A stretch of DNA of 64,000 nt, taken from positions 620,001-684,000 of the forward strand of contig NC_015172.1 in the NCBI RefSeq assembly GCF_000190635.1. The letters run 5' to 3'. Position numbers and translations under genes: made by a program. Source of the stretch: Syntrophobotulus glycolicus DSM 8271. GTDB lineage: Bacteria; Bacillota; Desulfitobacteriia; Desulfitobacteriales; Syntrophobotulaceae. Positions 7,750 through 17,343 of the stretch are shown here, in pieces (the stretch's first letter is position 1; every line of letters starts with the position of its first letter). The notes beneath the pieces are model-generated. The model was not told the origin of the DNA. It made no database searches and saw only the letters and a list, made by a program, of their open reading frames with translations.

Positions 7750-9154
7750 CGCGAAGATCGCCGTACTGCTTAACGGCAGGCTTTACGGCTCGGAGAAAGC
7801 AGTGTTTCATCGCTGTACGGCGGACAGCCGTCAGGTTAAAGGCGGGGAAATGTTTATTGCTCTGGCCGGTGAAAAAACGGACGGGCATAAGTATATCGCG
7901 CGTGCTTTGCAAAGCGGGGCAGCTATTGTCCTTGCCGAAGAAAAACGCTTGCGGAGGGAAGGAGTCCCCGTTCTGCCGGAAAAGAGCTCCATCATCGCTG
8001 TCGAAGACTCTCTCAAAGGATTGCAGCAGTTGGCGGCAATATGGCTGAAGGAGATCGGGGCCAGAGTGATCGGGGTAACCGGCAGCAATGGAAAAACAAC
8101 GACTAAGGATATGGTGGCCGCTGTTCTGGGAACAAAGTTCAGAGTACATAAAAATGCGGGCAACCTGAATACGGAGATCGGTTTGCCGATGACTGTTCTT
8201 GGAGCGCCAAGCGATACTGAGGTTATGGTCCTGGAGATGGGCATGCGCGGCCTGGGTCAAATCAAAACCCTTTGTGAAATCAGCTGCCCCTGTGCTGCGG
8301 TGATCACCAATATCGGCGCGACCCACCTTGAATTGCTTGGTTCCCGGGAAAATATAGCCCGGGCCAAGTGGGAAATCGTGGAGAGCCTGCCGGAAGAAGG
8401 AATCGCAATTCTCAACACGGAAGACAAAATCAGTATGGAAAAAGCTGCTTCTTATCACGGGAAAACACTGTTCTATGGAATTGAAGGCAAATTTGGCCGG
8501 CCGGACCTCTGGGCGGAAGAGATCATCCCAAGCGGGGATACCGGAACGACTTTCCGGGCCCGCTACAAGAAAGAGAATGTCCTTATCCGGCTGCCCCTGC
8601 CCGGCAAACACAATGTTTTGGACGCGCTGGCCGCTTTAGGGGCGGGACTCCTGAACGGGGTCAATTTAGAATCAGGCTCGCAAGCTTTGGAAGGACTTCA
8701 GATTTCAGCGATGCGCCTGGAAATCTTGCCCGGCTGTCATCAAAGTATCATCATCAATGATGTTTATAATGCCAATCCGGCCTCCGTGAAAGCCTCTCTG
8801 GCTGTGCTTAAGGAACGAGGCGGGGCAAAGACGGTCGCTGTTTTAGGTGAAATGTACGAGCTGGGGGCAGCCTCGCAGTCCGGGCACAGGGAAGTGGGAG
8901 TTGAGGCGGCCGGGCTGGGAGTGTTAGAATTGGTGACAGTAGGGAAACTGGCGGAAGAAATCGCGGCCGGGGCCCTGCAAAATGGTTTTCTCCCTTCCAG
9001 AATCCATATTTGTGAGGATTGTGCGGAGGCGGTCACCGCAACCAAAAAAATCATTGATTTGTTGGGGGCCGGCACATGGGTGTTGATAAAAGGTTCCCGG
9101 GGTATGCATATGGAAAAGATCAGCAATGAGCTGAAAACAGATAATAAGCTGTAA
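7739..9154 (+). CDS. murF: UDP-MurNAc-tripeptide:D-Ala-D-Ala ligase MurF
   Basis: This 471-residue Mur ligase attaches the D-Ala-D-Ala dipeptide, completing the UDP-MurNAc-pentapeptide. It shows the P-loop [10 protein letters not shown], the [22 protein letters not shown] region after it with the modified-lysine position, and the [15 protein letters not shown] motif of the C-terminal domain. The ATG overlaps the end of murE and has AAGGAG about 12 bases upstream. It lies 14 bases before mraY, in standard dcw order. Confidence 0.97.
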   Translation: MLDSAKIAVLLNGRLYGSEKAVFHRCTADSRQVKGGEMFIALAGEKTDGHKYIARALQSGAAIVLAEEKRLRREGVPVLPEKSSIIAVEDSLKGLQQLAAIWLKEIGARVIGVTGSNGKTTTKDMVAAVLGTKFRVHKNAGNLNTEIGLPMTVLGAPSDTEVMVLEMGMRGLGQIKTLCEISCPCAAVITNIGATHLELLGSRENIARAKWEIVESLPEEGIAILNTEDKISMEKAASYHGKTLFYGIEGKFGRPDLWAEEIIPSGDTGTTFRARYKKENVLIRLPLPGKHNVLDALAALGAGLLNGVNLESGSQALEGLQISAMRLEILPGCHQSIIINDVYNANPASVKASLAVLKERGGAKTVAVLGEMYELGAASQSGHREVGVEAAGLGVLELVTVGKLAEEIAAGALQNGFLPSRIHICEDCAEAVTATKKIIDLLGAGTWVLIKGSRGMHMEKISNELKTDNKL

Positions 9155-9168
9155 AGAGAGGAAAGATC

Positions 9169-10170
9169 ATGCCGGAAAAGATCTTTTGGGCCGTGGGAAT
9201 TGCCACCTTGGCCAGCCTGATTGCCGGGCCGTTTTTCATCCCGTTACTGCGAATCCTCAAATTTGGGCAGAGTATTCGTGATGAGGGGCCAAAATCCCAT
9301 TTAAAAAAAGCCGGAACTCCAACAATCGGAGGTCTGATTTTCCTGGTGGGGATCACTGTTGCAGTCCTTATTGCGGCGGCAAAACCCATATCTCCTGTTA
9401 TCTGGATATCTCTTCTGGCCATGCTGGGATTTGGCTTAATCGGATTTTTAGATGATTTCATTAAGGTGCTGAGACATAGAAACCTTGGTTTGCGCGCCTG
9501 GCAGAAGCTCGCGGCTCAGCTTATCCTTGCTTTGCTTCTTGCCTTTGCCTCAGTTTATCTGGGAAGGGGAACTGTGGTTGATTTTCCTTTTACATCATTG
9601 AAAATTGACTTTGGTGTTCTTTACTACCCCTTGATCGTCGTCTTAGTCCTGGCAGTCACGAATTCAGTCAATTTAACGGACGGCTTGGATGGTCTGGCTG
9701 CCGGCTGTACGATGTTTGCCGCAATAGGCTACCTTGTCATCACGATAGCGGCTGTCAATTACGAGACGGCAAGCGGCGGAGGGACAGCGGCCGATCTGCC
9801 CGTTTTTGCGGGCGCGCTGGCCGGAGGCTGCCTGGGTTTTCTGCGTTTCAATTTTTATCCCGCCCGTGTTTTTATGGGCGACTGCGGTTCCCTGGCTCTG
9901 GGGGGCGCGCTGGGCGCGCTGGCAATTCTCAGTAAAACTGAGCTGATCCTGATCATCATCGGCGGTGTTTTTGTGATTGAGACACTCTCAGTCATCATTC
10001 AGGTCATTTCGTTTAAAACCACCGGCAAAAGAGTTTTACGCATGGCGCCCCTGCACCACCATTTTGAGCTTGGTGGCTGGAGTGAAAAGAAGGTCGTGGG
10101 CGTATTCTGGTCAGCTTCGGCACTGTGCACACTTTTGGGGATTGGTGCTTATATCGGTATGTTCAGATAA
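9169..10170 (+). CDS. mraY: phospho-MurNAc-pentapeptide transferase MraY
   Basis: This 333-residue polytopic enzyme transfers phospho-MurNAc-pentapeptide to undecaprenyl phosphate, making lipid I. About ten membrane segments are evident. Family motifs include GTPTIGGL after [11 protein letters not shown], the [10 protein letters not shown]-like aspartate pair (GFLDDFIKV), [26 protein letters not shown], and [15 protein letters not shown] near the C-terminus. The ribosome binding site is GAGAGGAAAG. The gene lies between murF and murD as expected. Confidence 0.98.
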   Translation: MPEKIFWAVGIATLASLIAGPFFIPLLRILKFGQSIRDEGPKSHLKKAGTPTIGGLIFLVGITVAVLIAAAKPISPVIWISLLAMLGFGLIGFLDDFIKVLRHRNLGLRAWQKLAAQLILALLLAFASVYLGRGTVVDFPFTSLKIDFGVLYYPLIVVLVLAVTNSVNLTDGLDGLAAGCTMFAAIGYLVITIAAVNYETASGGGTAADLPVFAGALAGGCLGFLRFNFYPARVFMGDCGSLALGGALGALAILSKTELILIIIGGVFVIETLSVIIQVISFKTTGKRVLRMAPLHHHFELGGWSEKKVVGVFWSASALCTLLGIGAYIGMFR

Positions 10171-10196
10171 AATTGATCATTTTGGAGGAAAACATC

Positions 10197-11561
10197 ATGA
10201 ATTGGCCTGAAATGAACGTTCTTGTTGTTGGGGCCGGTAAAAGCGGCAAAGCCGCGGTACAAAAGCTTTTGGATCTTGGGGCGGAGGTTTTTCTCACTGA
10301 CAGGCAGCAAACAGATCAAATTGAGGGAATAAATGAGCTGGGATTGGCCGGAGACAGGCTGATCCTGGGGCGGGACCCGGATGTGACCGCGATCAAGCCG
10401 GACTTAATTGTCCTTTCTCCCGGAATTTCCCCCGAACTGGCTTTCATTCGGGAAGCCACAGAGAAGGGAATTCCTGTTTGGAGTGAAGTAGAGCTTGCTT
10501 TGCGGGATTGTCAAGCCTTAGTGGTGGGGATTACCGGAAGCAATGGCAAAACGACCACAACCACCCTGATTGGAGAACTGGCCAAGAAAACAGGGAGACC
10601 GGCAGTTGTCGCCGGGAATATCGGGACAGCGATCAGCGGCAAGGTTGAAGGCCTCGGCTCCCGCGGAATTGTAGTCGCGGAACTGTCCAGTTTTCAATTG
10701 GAGTTGATCGACCGGCTGAGAGTGAATATTGCGGTGCTCATTAATATTACACCTGACCACCTGGACAGACACGGTACACTGGAGAATTATGCCGCGGCCA
10801 AAGCCAGGATCTTTGAGAACCAGACCGGTAAAGATCTGGCTGTTTTAAGCTGGGATTATCCCATGGTCAGAGAATACGGAAAAATAACTCAGGCTCGTGT
10901 GACCTATATCAGTACGGAAGAATTATTGGCAGATGGGATCGGCTTATCAGGCAATGATCTCGTTTGGTCCCGGGATGGAAAGACAACGAAAATCATCGCG
11001 AGAAATGAACTGCAATTGAGAGGAAAGCATAACCTGGAAAATGTCATGTGCGGGATAGCGGTCGGGCTGGAAATGGGCTTATCCGGACCTCAGATTGCCG
11101 AGGTCCTCAGGGGATTTGCCCCTGTCGCCCACAGGCAGGAGGTTGTCGGCAGCTATGACGGCATATTATACATCAACGATTCCAAGGGAACCAATCCGGA
11201 TTCGGCAATCAAAGCCTTGCAATCTTATGAGGAACCGATTGTCCTGATTGCCGGAGGCAAAAATAAGGGTTTAGATATGACGGAATTTCTGGAAGAAGCC
11301 AAAAAGAGGGTCAAGAGTCTGGTTTTAGTCGGCAAGGCGGCGGATGACCTGGAAATCATTGCTAAAAAAATCGGAATCAAAAACATCATCAAAGCAGTCG
11401 ACTTTGAAGATTGTGTGGATAAAGCTATTGCTGAGGCTGCGAAAGGGGATGTTGTTTTACTGTCGCCTGCTTGTACAAGTTGGGATATGTTTAAAAGTTA
11501 TGAAGAAAGAGGGGAATTGTTTAAGACGTTAGTGCGTAAGCATTATAGCAAGCCCATTTGA
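10197..11561 (+). CDS. murD: UDP-MurNAc-L-Ala:D-Glu ligase MurD
   Basis: This 454-residue Mur ligase adds D-glutamate to UDP-MurNAc-L-Ala. The N-terminal Rossmann-like domain starts NVLVVGAGKSGKAA. The P-loop is [10 protein letters not shown], followed by NITPDHLDRHG, and the C-terminal domain has NDSKGTNPDSA. The ATG at 10197 is chosen over an in-frame upstream start at 10125 because it has a strong TTGGAGGAAAA ribosome binding site, and the longer form would run into mraY. The closely following ftsW starts 18 bases after the stop. Confidence 0.97.
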   Translation: MNWPEMNVLVVGAGKSGKAAVQKLLDLGAEVFLTDRQQTDQIEGINELGLAGDRLILGRDPDVTAIKPDLIVLSPGISPELAFIREATEKGIPVWSEVELALRDCQALVVGITGSNGKTTTTTLIGELAKKTGRPAVVAGNIGTAISGKVEGLGSRGIVVAELSSFQLELIDRLRVNIAVLINITPDHLDRHGTLENYAAAKARIFENQTGKDLAVLSWDYPMVREYGKITQARVTYISTEELLADGIGLSGNDLVWSRDGKTTKIIARNELQLRGKHNLENVMCGIAVGLEMGLSGPQIAEVLRGFAPVAHRQEVVGSYDGILYINDSKGTNPDSAIKALQSYEEPIVLIAGGKNKGLDMTEFLEEAKKRVKSLVLVGKAADDLEIIAKKIGIKNIIKAVDFEDCVDKAIAEAAKGDVVLLSPACTSWDMFKSYEERGELFKTLVRKHYSKPI

Positions 11562-11579
11562 TTTAGAGGGGGAGGTATA

Positions 11580-12686
11580 ATGCTGAAAAGCCGTTTGAGG
11601 AGGATCGACAGGGTACTCCTGGGAGCAATTCTGTCCTTGCTGGCGATCGGAGTCATCATGACTTACAGTTCCAGTGCGGTCAAAGGATATCTTTATTATG
11701 ATGACCCATACCATTTTTTTAAGGCGGAGTTATTATGGGTAACGCTTGGTTTGACAGTGATGGCTTTTGCCCTGGCAGTAGATTGGAAGTTGCTGTATAA
11801 TTGGGCTAAACCGATATTATATGTTGCTTTATTTCTCCTGATTTTGGTTAAGGTGCCGGGGATAGGGCGTAATGTAAACGGGGCTGTGCGCTGGATTGGT
11901 CTTGGGCCTCTCTCCATTCAGCCCTCGGAAGTCATCAAGTTAGCAATGATCCTCATTGTTGCCCGCCTTCTCTCAGCTCATCCTCACCAAATCGGGAGGT
12001 TCAAAAATGGAATCATGCCGGTGCTCCTCCTTTTGGGTCTGGTTTGTCTGCTGATCATGCTGCAGCCGGACCTTGGGACTACCTTAGTGATTGCGGCGGC
12101 GACCTTCTTTATGTTGATTGCTGCCGGGGCCAGAGCCGGACATATTGCGGCTTTAGGGAGTGCCGGACTGCTCATGGTTGTGGCGGCGATTGCGGCGGCA
12201 CCTTACCGGATGCGTCGTATTTTTGCCTTCATTGATCCCTGGGCCGATCCGTCCGGGAAAGGATATCAGACCATCCAGTCTTTACTGGCGCTGGGGCCCG
12301 GAGGCCTGTTCGGGCTGGGGCTCGGGCAAAGCAGGCAGAAATTCCTATATTTGCCTGAAAATCATACGGACTTTATATTTGCCATGATCGGTGAAGAATT
12401 GGGTTTTATCGGGGCAACAATCGTTGTGGGTCTATTTTTTATCGTCGTCTGGAGAGGGTTCAGGACAGCAATGTATGCGCCGAATCCATTTTTGGCTTTG
12501 ATGGCGGTGGGGCTGACTTCATTGATCGGAATTCAGGCTATGATCAACATGGGGGTCGTGTCGGGAATTCTTCCTGTCACAGGGATTACACTTCCTTTTT
12601 TGAGTTATGGCGGGACTTCCCTGGTGTTCACTATGCTTGGAGCCGGGTTGTTATTGAACATTTCCTCGATCTGCAAAGAATCTTAG
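11580..12686 (+). CDS. ftsW: SEDS glycosyltransferase FtsW/SpoVE
   Basis: This 368-residue SEDS protein polymerises lipid II into glycan strands with its partner class B PBP. It has about ten membrane segments and the family motifs GAVRWIGLGPLSIQPSEVIKLA, LQPDLGTT, a long external loop ending in LPENHTDFIFAMIGEELGF, and LPFLSYGGTSL near the C-terminus. It could be the vegetative FtsW or the sporulation SpoVE; the neighbours allow either. A GAGGGGGAGG ribosome binding site precedes the ATG. Confidence 0.95.
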   Translation: MLKSRLRRIDRVLLGAILSLLAIGVIMTYSSSAVKGYLYYDDPYHFFKAELLWVTLGLTVMAFALAVDWKLLYNWAKPILYVALFLLILVKVPGIGRNVNGAVRWIGLGPLSIQPSEVIKLAMILIVARLLSAHPHQIGRFKNGIMPVLLLLGLVCLLIMLQPDLGTTLVIAAATFFMLIAAGARAGHIAALGSAGLLMVVAAIAAAPYRMRRIFAFIDPWADPSGKGYQTIQSLLALGPGGLFGLGLGQSRQKFLYLPENHTDFIFAMIGEELGFIGATIVVGLFFIVVWRGFRTAMYAPNPFLALMAVGLTSLIGIQAMINMGVVSGILPVTGITLPFLSYGGTSLVFTMLGAGLLLNISSICKES

Positions 12687-12697
12687 GGGGAATCGCA

Positions 12698-13807
12698 GTG
12701 CGTGTAATTGTAACCGGTGGCGGCACCGGCGGACATATTTATCCTGCTCTGGCCGTAGCGGAAGGACTGAAGGATAAAATCCCTGAAGTCAAAATTCTCT
12801 ATGTAGGAAATAAAGACGGCATGGAAGCCAGGATTGTTCCCGAAAACGGAACTGACTTTAAAGGGATATCCGGCAGGGGGCTGCCGCGCAGGCTCAGCCC
12901 GGACATGCTTAAAGCAGGGGGAAGCAACCTAAAGGCTCTTTGGCAAGCCAAACAGATTTTGAAAGAGTTCCAGCCTGACCTTGTGGTCGGGACCGGGGGC
13001 TATGTTTCGGGTCCGGTCGTATTTGTCGCCGCTTTATTTGGGATTCCGGCTATCTTGCATGAGCAAAATGCCTTGGCCGGGGTAACCAACAAAATGCTGG
13101 GTAGGGTGGTCAAGAAAATCCTGCTGACTTTTGAAGAAAGCAGAAAATATTTTTCCCATCAGGAAAAAATCGATGTTGTCGGTCTGCCGGTGCGCAAAGA
13201 GATCGGAAGCATCAGCCGTCAGGCCGGAGCCGCGGCTCTGGGAATTGATCCCGCTAAAAGAACCCTTCTTGTGACCGGCGGCAGCAGGGGAGCGCTGAAT
13301 ATCAATAAGGCCATGCTGGAGGTAGCCGAAAAACTGCGAACCAGAGAGGATATCCAGTTGATCTGGGCAACCGGTACGGCAACATATGAGGAGATCAGCA
13401 AAGAACTTGAGATCAGGCAAATCGACCGGAGAAGAAGAGGCTGGAGGATGACCAGTTATATCAGAAATATGCCTGAGGCCCTGGCCTGTTCCGATCTTTG
13501 CATCTGCCGGGCCGGGGCGGGCACTCTGGCCGAGCTCTCGGCGGCCGGGAGGGCAAGCATTCTGATCCCTTATCCCTATGCCGCGGAGAATCATCAGGAA
13601 CATAATGCCCGGGCCTTCGCCGACAAAGGTGCGGCGGTTGTGATCAAGGACAATGAATTAAGCGGGACCTTGCTTTGGGAACAGATAGAGGCTATTCTTT
13701 CCAACAGGTTTAAGTTTGAGGAAATGGGAGCGCGGGCCAGGGGAGTATTTCCGGCCGGGGCACTCAGCCGGATTGTGGAGTATTGCCGGGAGACAGCGTG
13801 GAAATAG
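12698..13807 (+). CDS. murG: UDP-GlcNAc:lipid I GlcNAc-transferase MurG
   Basis: This 369-residue peripheral membrane GT-B enzyme converts lipid I to lipid II. The N-terminal glycine-rich GGTGGHIYPALAVAEGL binds lipid diphosphate. A second G loop is GGYVSGP, followed by HEQNALAG. The C-terminal UDP-GlcNAc site includes GGSRGALNIN and RAGAGTLAELSAAGRASILIPYP. The start is GTG at 12698 behind an AGGGGGAA site. In many relatives murC follows; here the next gene is murB. Confidence 0.97.
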   Translation: MRVIVTGGGTGGHIYPALAVAEGLKDKIPEVKILYVGNKDGMEARIVPENGTDFKGISGRGLPRRLSPDMLKAGGSNLKALWQAKQILKEFQPDLVVGTGGYVSGPVVFVAALFGIPAILHEQNALAGVTNKMLGRVVKKILLTFEESRKYFSHQEKIDVVGLPVRKEIGSISRQAGAAALGIDPAKRTLLVTGGSRGALNINKAMLEVAEKLRTREDIQLIWATGTATYEEISKELEIRQIDRRRRGWRMTSYIRNMPEALACSDLCICRAGAGTLAELSAAGRASILIPYPYAAENHQEHNARAFADKGAAVVIKDNELSGTLLWEQIEAILSNRFKFEEMGARARGVFPAGALSRIVEYCRETAWK

Positions 13808-13818
13808 CACATTGGGAG

Positions 13819-13848
13819 TTTCATCTGCATAACATAATGCAGGTGAAA
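13819..13848 (+). promoter_or_regulatory. 12-bp hairpin overlapping the murB ribosome binding site
   Basis: TTTCATCTGCAT (13819-13830) pairs with ATGCAGGTGAAA (13837-13848) with only one G-U pair and a 6-base loop. The 3' arm enters the AAAGGAGG ribosome binding site (13846-13853) of murB. No T-run follows, so it is not an intrinsic terminator. The geometry suggests translational control of the TTG-started murB or an mRNA processing site. Confidence 0.5.
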
Positions 13849-13859
13849 GGAGGATTGAC

Positions 13860-14747
13860 TTGGAGCCGCAAATCAGCGAACGAAATGTAAGAGGAAAAAT
13901 AGAGCGTGACTTTTCTCTGAAAAAACTCAATACATGGCATATAGGCGGTAATGCTGAACTTGTTTTTTGGCCCGTAAGCTGCGAGGACTTACTAAAGGGC
14001 AGATCATGGTGTCAAAAGAATAAAGTGAAAATGCTGCTATTGGGCAGGGGGTCAAATATCCTTCTTCCTGATGAAGGAATAAAGGGAATGGTTATTGTGA
14101 CCTCCATGCTTAAGAACATAACCTGGCAGGAAAAGAGGATTATGGTGGAAGCCGGATATCCGCTGAGCCAATTGGCACGACAGGCTGCCGACAAAGGATT
14201 GGAAGGATTGGAATTTGCCTGCGGTATTCCCGGAACGGTCGGGGGAGCCGTCATGGTCAATGCGGGGGCGCATGGAGCGGAGATTTCCGATTTAGTCCGG
14301 CAGGTGCGGGTTCTGGATCAAAAGGGCGAGATCATGACCCTTGATCGCGAGCAGATCGAATTTTCTTACCGGACCAGTTCTCTGCAGGGGAAGTACTGGA
14401 TATTGGAATGTGTCCTGGAGCTTGTTCCCGGTGAACCTGCGGTACTGAAAGAAAAAATCAGGGTTTTTACAGAACAAAGAAAAAACGCCCAGCCACTGGA
14501 ATACCCTAACGCCGGCAGTGTGTTCCGCAATCCTCCCCACTTATCGGCAGGAGCCCTGATTGAGCAGGCCGGCTGGAAGGGGAAAACTGTCGGCGGTGCA
14601 CAGGTTTCCGCAAAGCACGCCAATTTTATTATTAATACGGGAAAGGCAACCGCTTTGGATGTAAAGACGTTAATCAATGCCATTACGGAAGATATAGAAG
14701 ATAAATTCGGAATCCAGTTGAAGACAGAAGTACAAATATTTTCTTGA
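13860..14747 (+). CDS. murB: UDP-N-acetylenolpyruvoylglucosamine reductase MurB
   Basis: This 295-residue FAD enzyme reduces UDP-GlcNAc-enolpyruvate to UDP-MurNAc with NADPH. FAD-binding motifs are LLLGRGSNILLPDEG and EFACGIPGTVGGAVMVNAGAHG. The proton-donor serine lies in AGSVFRNP and the catalytic glutamate in LKTEVQ near the C-terminus. The start is TTG at 13860 with a strong AAAGGAGG 5 bases away. A stem-loop (13819-13848) overlaps this site. The position after murG with no murC between is worth noting. Confidence 0.96.
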   Translation: MEPQISERNVRGKIERDFSLKKLNTWHIGGNAELVFWPVSCEDLLKGRSWCQKNKVKMLLLGRGSNILLPDEGIKGMVIVTSMLKNITWQEKRIMVEAGYPLSQLARQAADKGLEGLEFACGIPGTVGGAVMVNAGAHGAEISDLVRQVRVLDQKGEIMTLDREQIEFSYRTSSLQGKYWILECVLELVPGEPAVLKEKIRVFTEQRKNAQPLEYPNAGSVFRNPPHLSAGALIEQAGWKGKTVGGAQVSAKHANFIINTGKATALDVKTLINAITEDIEDKFGIQLKTEVQIFS

Positions 14748-14765
14748 CAGTTAGGAGGATCAGAC

Positions 14766-16031
14766 ATGGCGATGGATCGTTATGTCATAACAGGAAAGCA
14801 AAAGCTTGAAGGGGAAATCAGAACAAGCGGGGCGAAAAATGCCTCACTCCCCCTGATGGCGGCCGCTGTTCTCGCTGAAGGCAAAACAATTCTCAGGGGT
14901 ATTCCTGATTTAACAGATATCAACAGTATGGGGGAAGTGCTTGAACGTCTGGGATGCAGTGTCAGCAGAACAGGTGAAGAGCTGGTCATTGATTCGGCCT
15001 CCTTAAATGACTGTACCGTTGATGAAGAGCTGATGCGTAAAATGAGGGCCTCCAATCTAATTCTCGGTCCGATGCTGGCGAAAAAAGGGAAAGTGAGAAT
15101 TTCACGTCCGGGCGGCTGTGCGATCGGTTCACGGCCTATGGATCAGCATATTAAAGGGCTGCAGGATTTAGGCGTACGAATCAGGGAAAAACATGGGTAC
15201 ATAGAGGCTTATGCGGATAAGATGAGCGGAGCGGAGATTTATTTGGATGTTCCCAGTGTGGGAGCGACCGAAAATTTAGTCATGGCGGCTGTATTGGCCG
15301 CAGGGACCACGGTCGTCAATAATGCGGCAAGAGAACCTGAAATTGTTGATCTCCAGAACTTTCTCAATAAGATGGGGGCCCGAGTCCGGGGGGCGGGGAC
15401 CAATGTCGTCAGAATCGACGGAGTCACCAAGCTTGCCCCCGCAGAATACACTGTGATCCCCGATAGGATAGAAGCCGGGACACATATGGTGGCAGCCGTC
15501 ATGACAGAGGGGGATCTGGTCGTTGAAAATATCATCCCGGAACATGTCAGTTCCGTTATTGCCAAACTTAGACAGGCAGGAGCAGAGATCACGGTTTATC
15601 CTGACAGCGTAAGAGTGAAACAGGAGGGAAGGATTAAAGCTACGGACCTGAAAACTCTGGCTTATCCGGGATTCCCCACTGACCTGCAGCCTCAGTTTTT
15701 AGCAATGCTTTGTATGGCGAAAGGGACAAGTATCATTACAGAAACGATTTTTGAAAACAGATTTCAACATATCGCCGAACTGCGGAGGATGGGAGCAAGG
15801 ATCACCACAGATGGAAGAACAGCAGTAATATGCGGGGTGAAGTCCCTGGAAGGAGCCTTTGTGGAAGCGACTGATCTCAGAGCGGGGGCCGCGTTGTTCC
15901 TTGCGGCGCTTGCTGCGGATGAAGGCACCGTGCTGGAAAGGATCGATCATATTGACAGGGGCTACGAAAACCTTGAACAGAAGTACAAAGCCGTAGGTGC
16001 CAAACTGCAAAGAGTTGTAAAAAGCTGCTGA
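14766..16031 (+). CDS. murA: UDP-N-acetylglucosamine 1-carboxyvinyltransferase MurA
   Basis: This 421-residue EPSP-synthase-fold enzyme commits UDP-GlcNAc to peptidoglycan by adding enolpyruvate. The fosfomycin-target cysteine is present (Cys118 in GGCAIGSRP). The N-terminal SGAKNASLPLMAA motif and a C-terminal DLRAGAALFLAAL segment are also visible. It starts at ATG 14766 behind TTAGGAGGA, 18 bases after murB. Firmicutes often have a second murA (murZ); this copy is the dcw-linked one. Confidence 0.97.
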   Translation: MAMDRYVITGKQKLEGEIRTSGAKNASLPLMAAAVLAEGKTILRGIPDLTDINSMGEVLERLGCSVSRTGEELVIDSASLNDCTVDEELMRKMRASNLILGPMLAKKGKVRISRPGGCAIGSRPMDQHIKGLQDLGVRIREKHGYIEAYADKMSGAEIYLDVPSVGATENLVMAAVLAAGTTVVNNAAREPEIVDLQNFLNKMGARVRGAGTNVVRIDGVTKLAPAEYTVIPDRIEAGTHMVAAVMTEGDLVVENIIPEHVSSVIAKLRQAGAEITVYPDSVRVKQEGRIKATDLKTLAYPGFPTDLQPQFLAMLCMAKGTSIITETIFENRFQHIAELRRMGARITTDGRTAVICGVKSLEGAFVEATDLRAGAALFLAALAADEGTVLERIDHIDRGYENLEQKYKAVGAKLQRVVKSC

Positions 16032-16068
16032 AGTATTATAATAAAGAGATAAAGCCGGATGGAGGATT

Positions 16069-16788
16069 ATGTTCAGGAAAAGAAGTGCAGCCCTAGTCTA
16101 TTTATCATTATTGACCTGCCTGGTTGTCGTAGGAGGGTTTCTTTTCCTGCGTTCAGCCTTTTTTACAGTTCAGAAGATTGAAATTGACGGGCTGAACAGG
16201 ATTGCCAATGAAGAAATCAGTAAGCTGATCGGAAATGTGAAAGGGGAAAACATTTTTACGATTGACACCGCGGATCTAGCCACTAAAATACAATTGCACC
16301 CATTTGTCGAGCAGGCGGCAGTGGAAAGAAAGCTGCCTTCCACCTTGAAAGTGGCGATTAAAGAACGGAAAGCCGCTGCCTTAATTGTGGCTGGGGAAAA
16401 GGTTGTTGAGGTGGATTTGTCCGGGATCGTTTTAAAGTATTATGAAGGATGGCCCAAAGAGGACAGCCCGGTTTTGACGGGTGTTTCCATCCCGGAGAGC
16501 ACAGGTCCGGGTCAGAAGGTGTCCAGCCCGGAAATCGATGCTCTGATGAAGTTAGTTGGACAAGTTCCCCCGGAGTTATTGCCGAAAATCAGTGAGATCA
16601 GCTATAAGCCTTCCAAGCAGATCAACCTTTATCTCCTGAACGGGATTGAGGTCAGGCTGGGTTATTCCGGGGATTATGCGGAAAAAATCAAGCTGCTGAA
16701 CGAACTGCTTAACAGCGCTGATTTTCAAGCAGTGGAAAAAAGTATCAAATATATTGATCTGACAGCCGGAAAACCGGTATTAGGATAA
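16069..16788 (+). CDS. ftsQ: cell-division protein FtsQ/DivIB
   Basis: This 239-residue bitopic protein has a short basic N-terminus, one membrane segment at about residues 8-27, and an extracellular POTRA domain (FFTVQKIEIDGLNRIANEEISKLIG). An FtsQ-type domain follows (LKVAIKERKAAALIV and the VDLSGIVL strand). It scaffolds the septal synthase complex. A GGAGGA ribosome binding site lies just before the ATG. It is followed by sbp; ftsA, which often follows ftsQ, is absent. Confidence 0.92.
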   Translation: MFRKRSAALVYLSLLTCLVVVGGFLFLRSAFFTVQKIEIDGLNRIANEEISKLIGNVKGENIFTIDTADLATKIQLHPFVEQAAVERKLPSTLKVAIKERKAAALIVAGEKVVEVDLSGIVLKYYEGWPKEDSPVLTGVSIPESTGPGQKVSSPEIDALMKLVGQVPPELLPKISEISYKPSKQINLYLLNGIEVRLGYSGDYAEKIKLLNELLNSADFQAVEKSIKYIDLTAGKPVLG

Positions 16789-16808
16789 ACAAACGGAGGT
16801 ATTCTCAC

Positions 16809-17138
16809 ATGTGGCTGCCAATTTTCGGTTTGCTCATCGGGTTAATTATCGGCGCATTCACTCCTTTTACCATACCTGTTGAATATGCTAAATATCTTTC
16901 GGTTGCTATTGTTGTGGCGCTTGACACAGTAATGGGCGGGATCAGAGCCTATCAGGAAGAGAGTTTTGACAGCACGGTTTTTCTGAGCGGATTTGTTGTA
17001 AATATTATTGCCGCCAGTTTGCTGGCCTTTATTGGGGACCGCATGGGGGTTGACCTGTATCTTGCCGCCATAGTGGCCTTTGGTTCAAGATTATTTCAAA
17101 ATATCAGCATTATCCGCCGCCATGTCATCAAAAAGTAA
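16809..17138 (+). CDS. sbp: small basic protein Sbp (DUF1290)
   Basis: This is a 109-residue membrane protein with three hydrophobic segments and the DUF1290 signature: KYLSVAIVVALDTVMGGIRA followed by FVVNIIAASLLAFIGDRMGVDLYLAAIVAFGSR at its conserved C-terminal half. In Bacillus sbp sits between divIB and ftsZ, as here; its function is not established. An ACGGAGG site precedes the ATG. Confidence 0.93.
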   Translation: MWLPIFGLLIGLIIGAFTPFTIPVEYAKYLSVAIVVALDTVMGGIRAYQEESFDSTVFLSGFVVNIIAASLLAFIGDRMGVDLYLAAIVAFGSRLFQNISIIRRHVIKK

Positions 17139-17343
17139 GATGCAGGCCGGAGAATGCCCGGGGCAGTAAATATTTTTTATTTCCTGCGGTAAAAAAAGAG
17201 GAATAACGGCTTTTAATCTAGAAATTCCTTAGTTAAGTTTTTTCTTTAAAAATAACAGTTGTATTGGAAAAACAGAAAGAATTGATCATAGAGAAGACCG
17301 AATCTAAATCATATGAGTCTAAAGAGAGGCAGGGTAAATTAAG

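Noticed and set aside
7670-8611. 313-codon open frame on the minus strand
   Set aside because: It is antisense to murF and rich in unlikely residue runs; no support as a gene.
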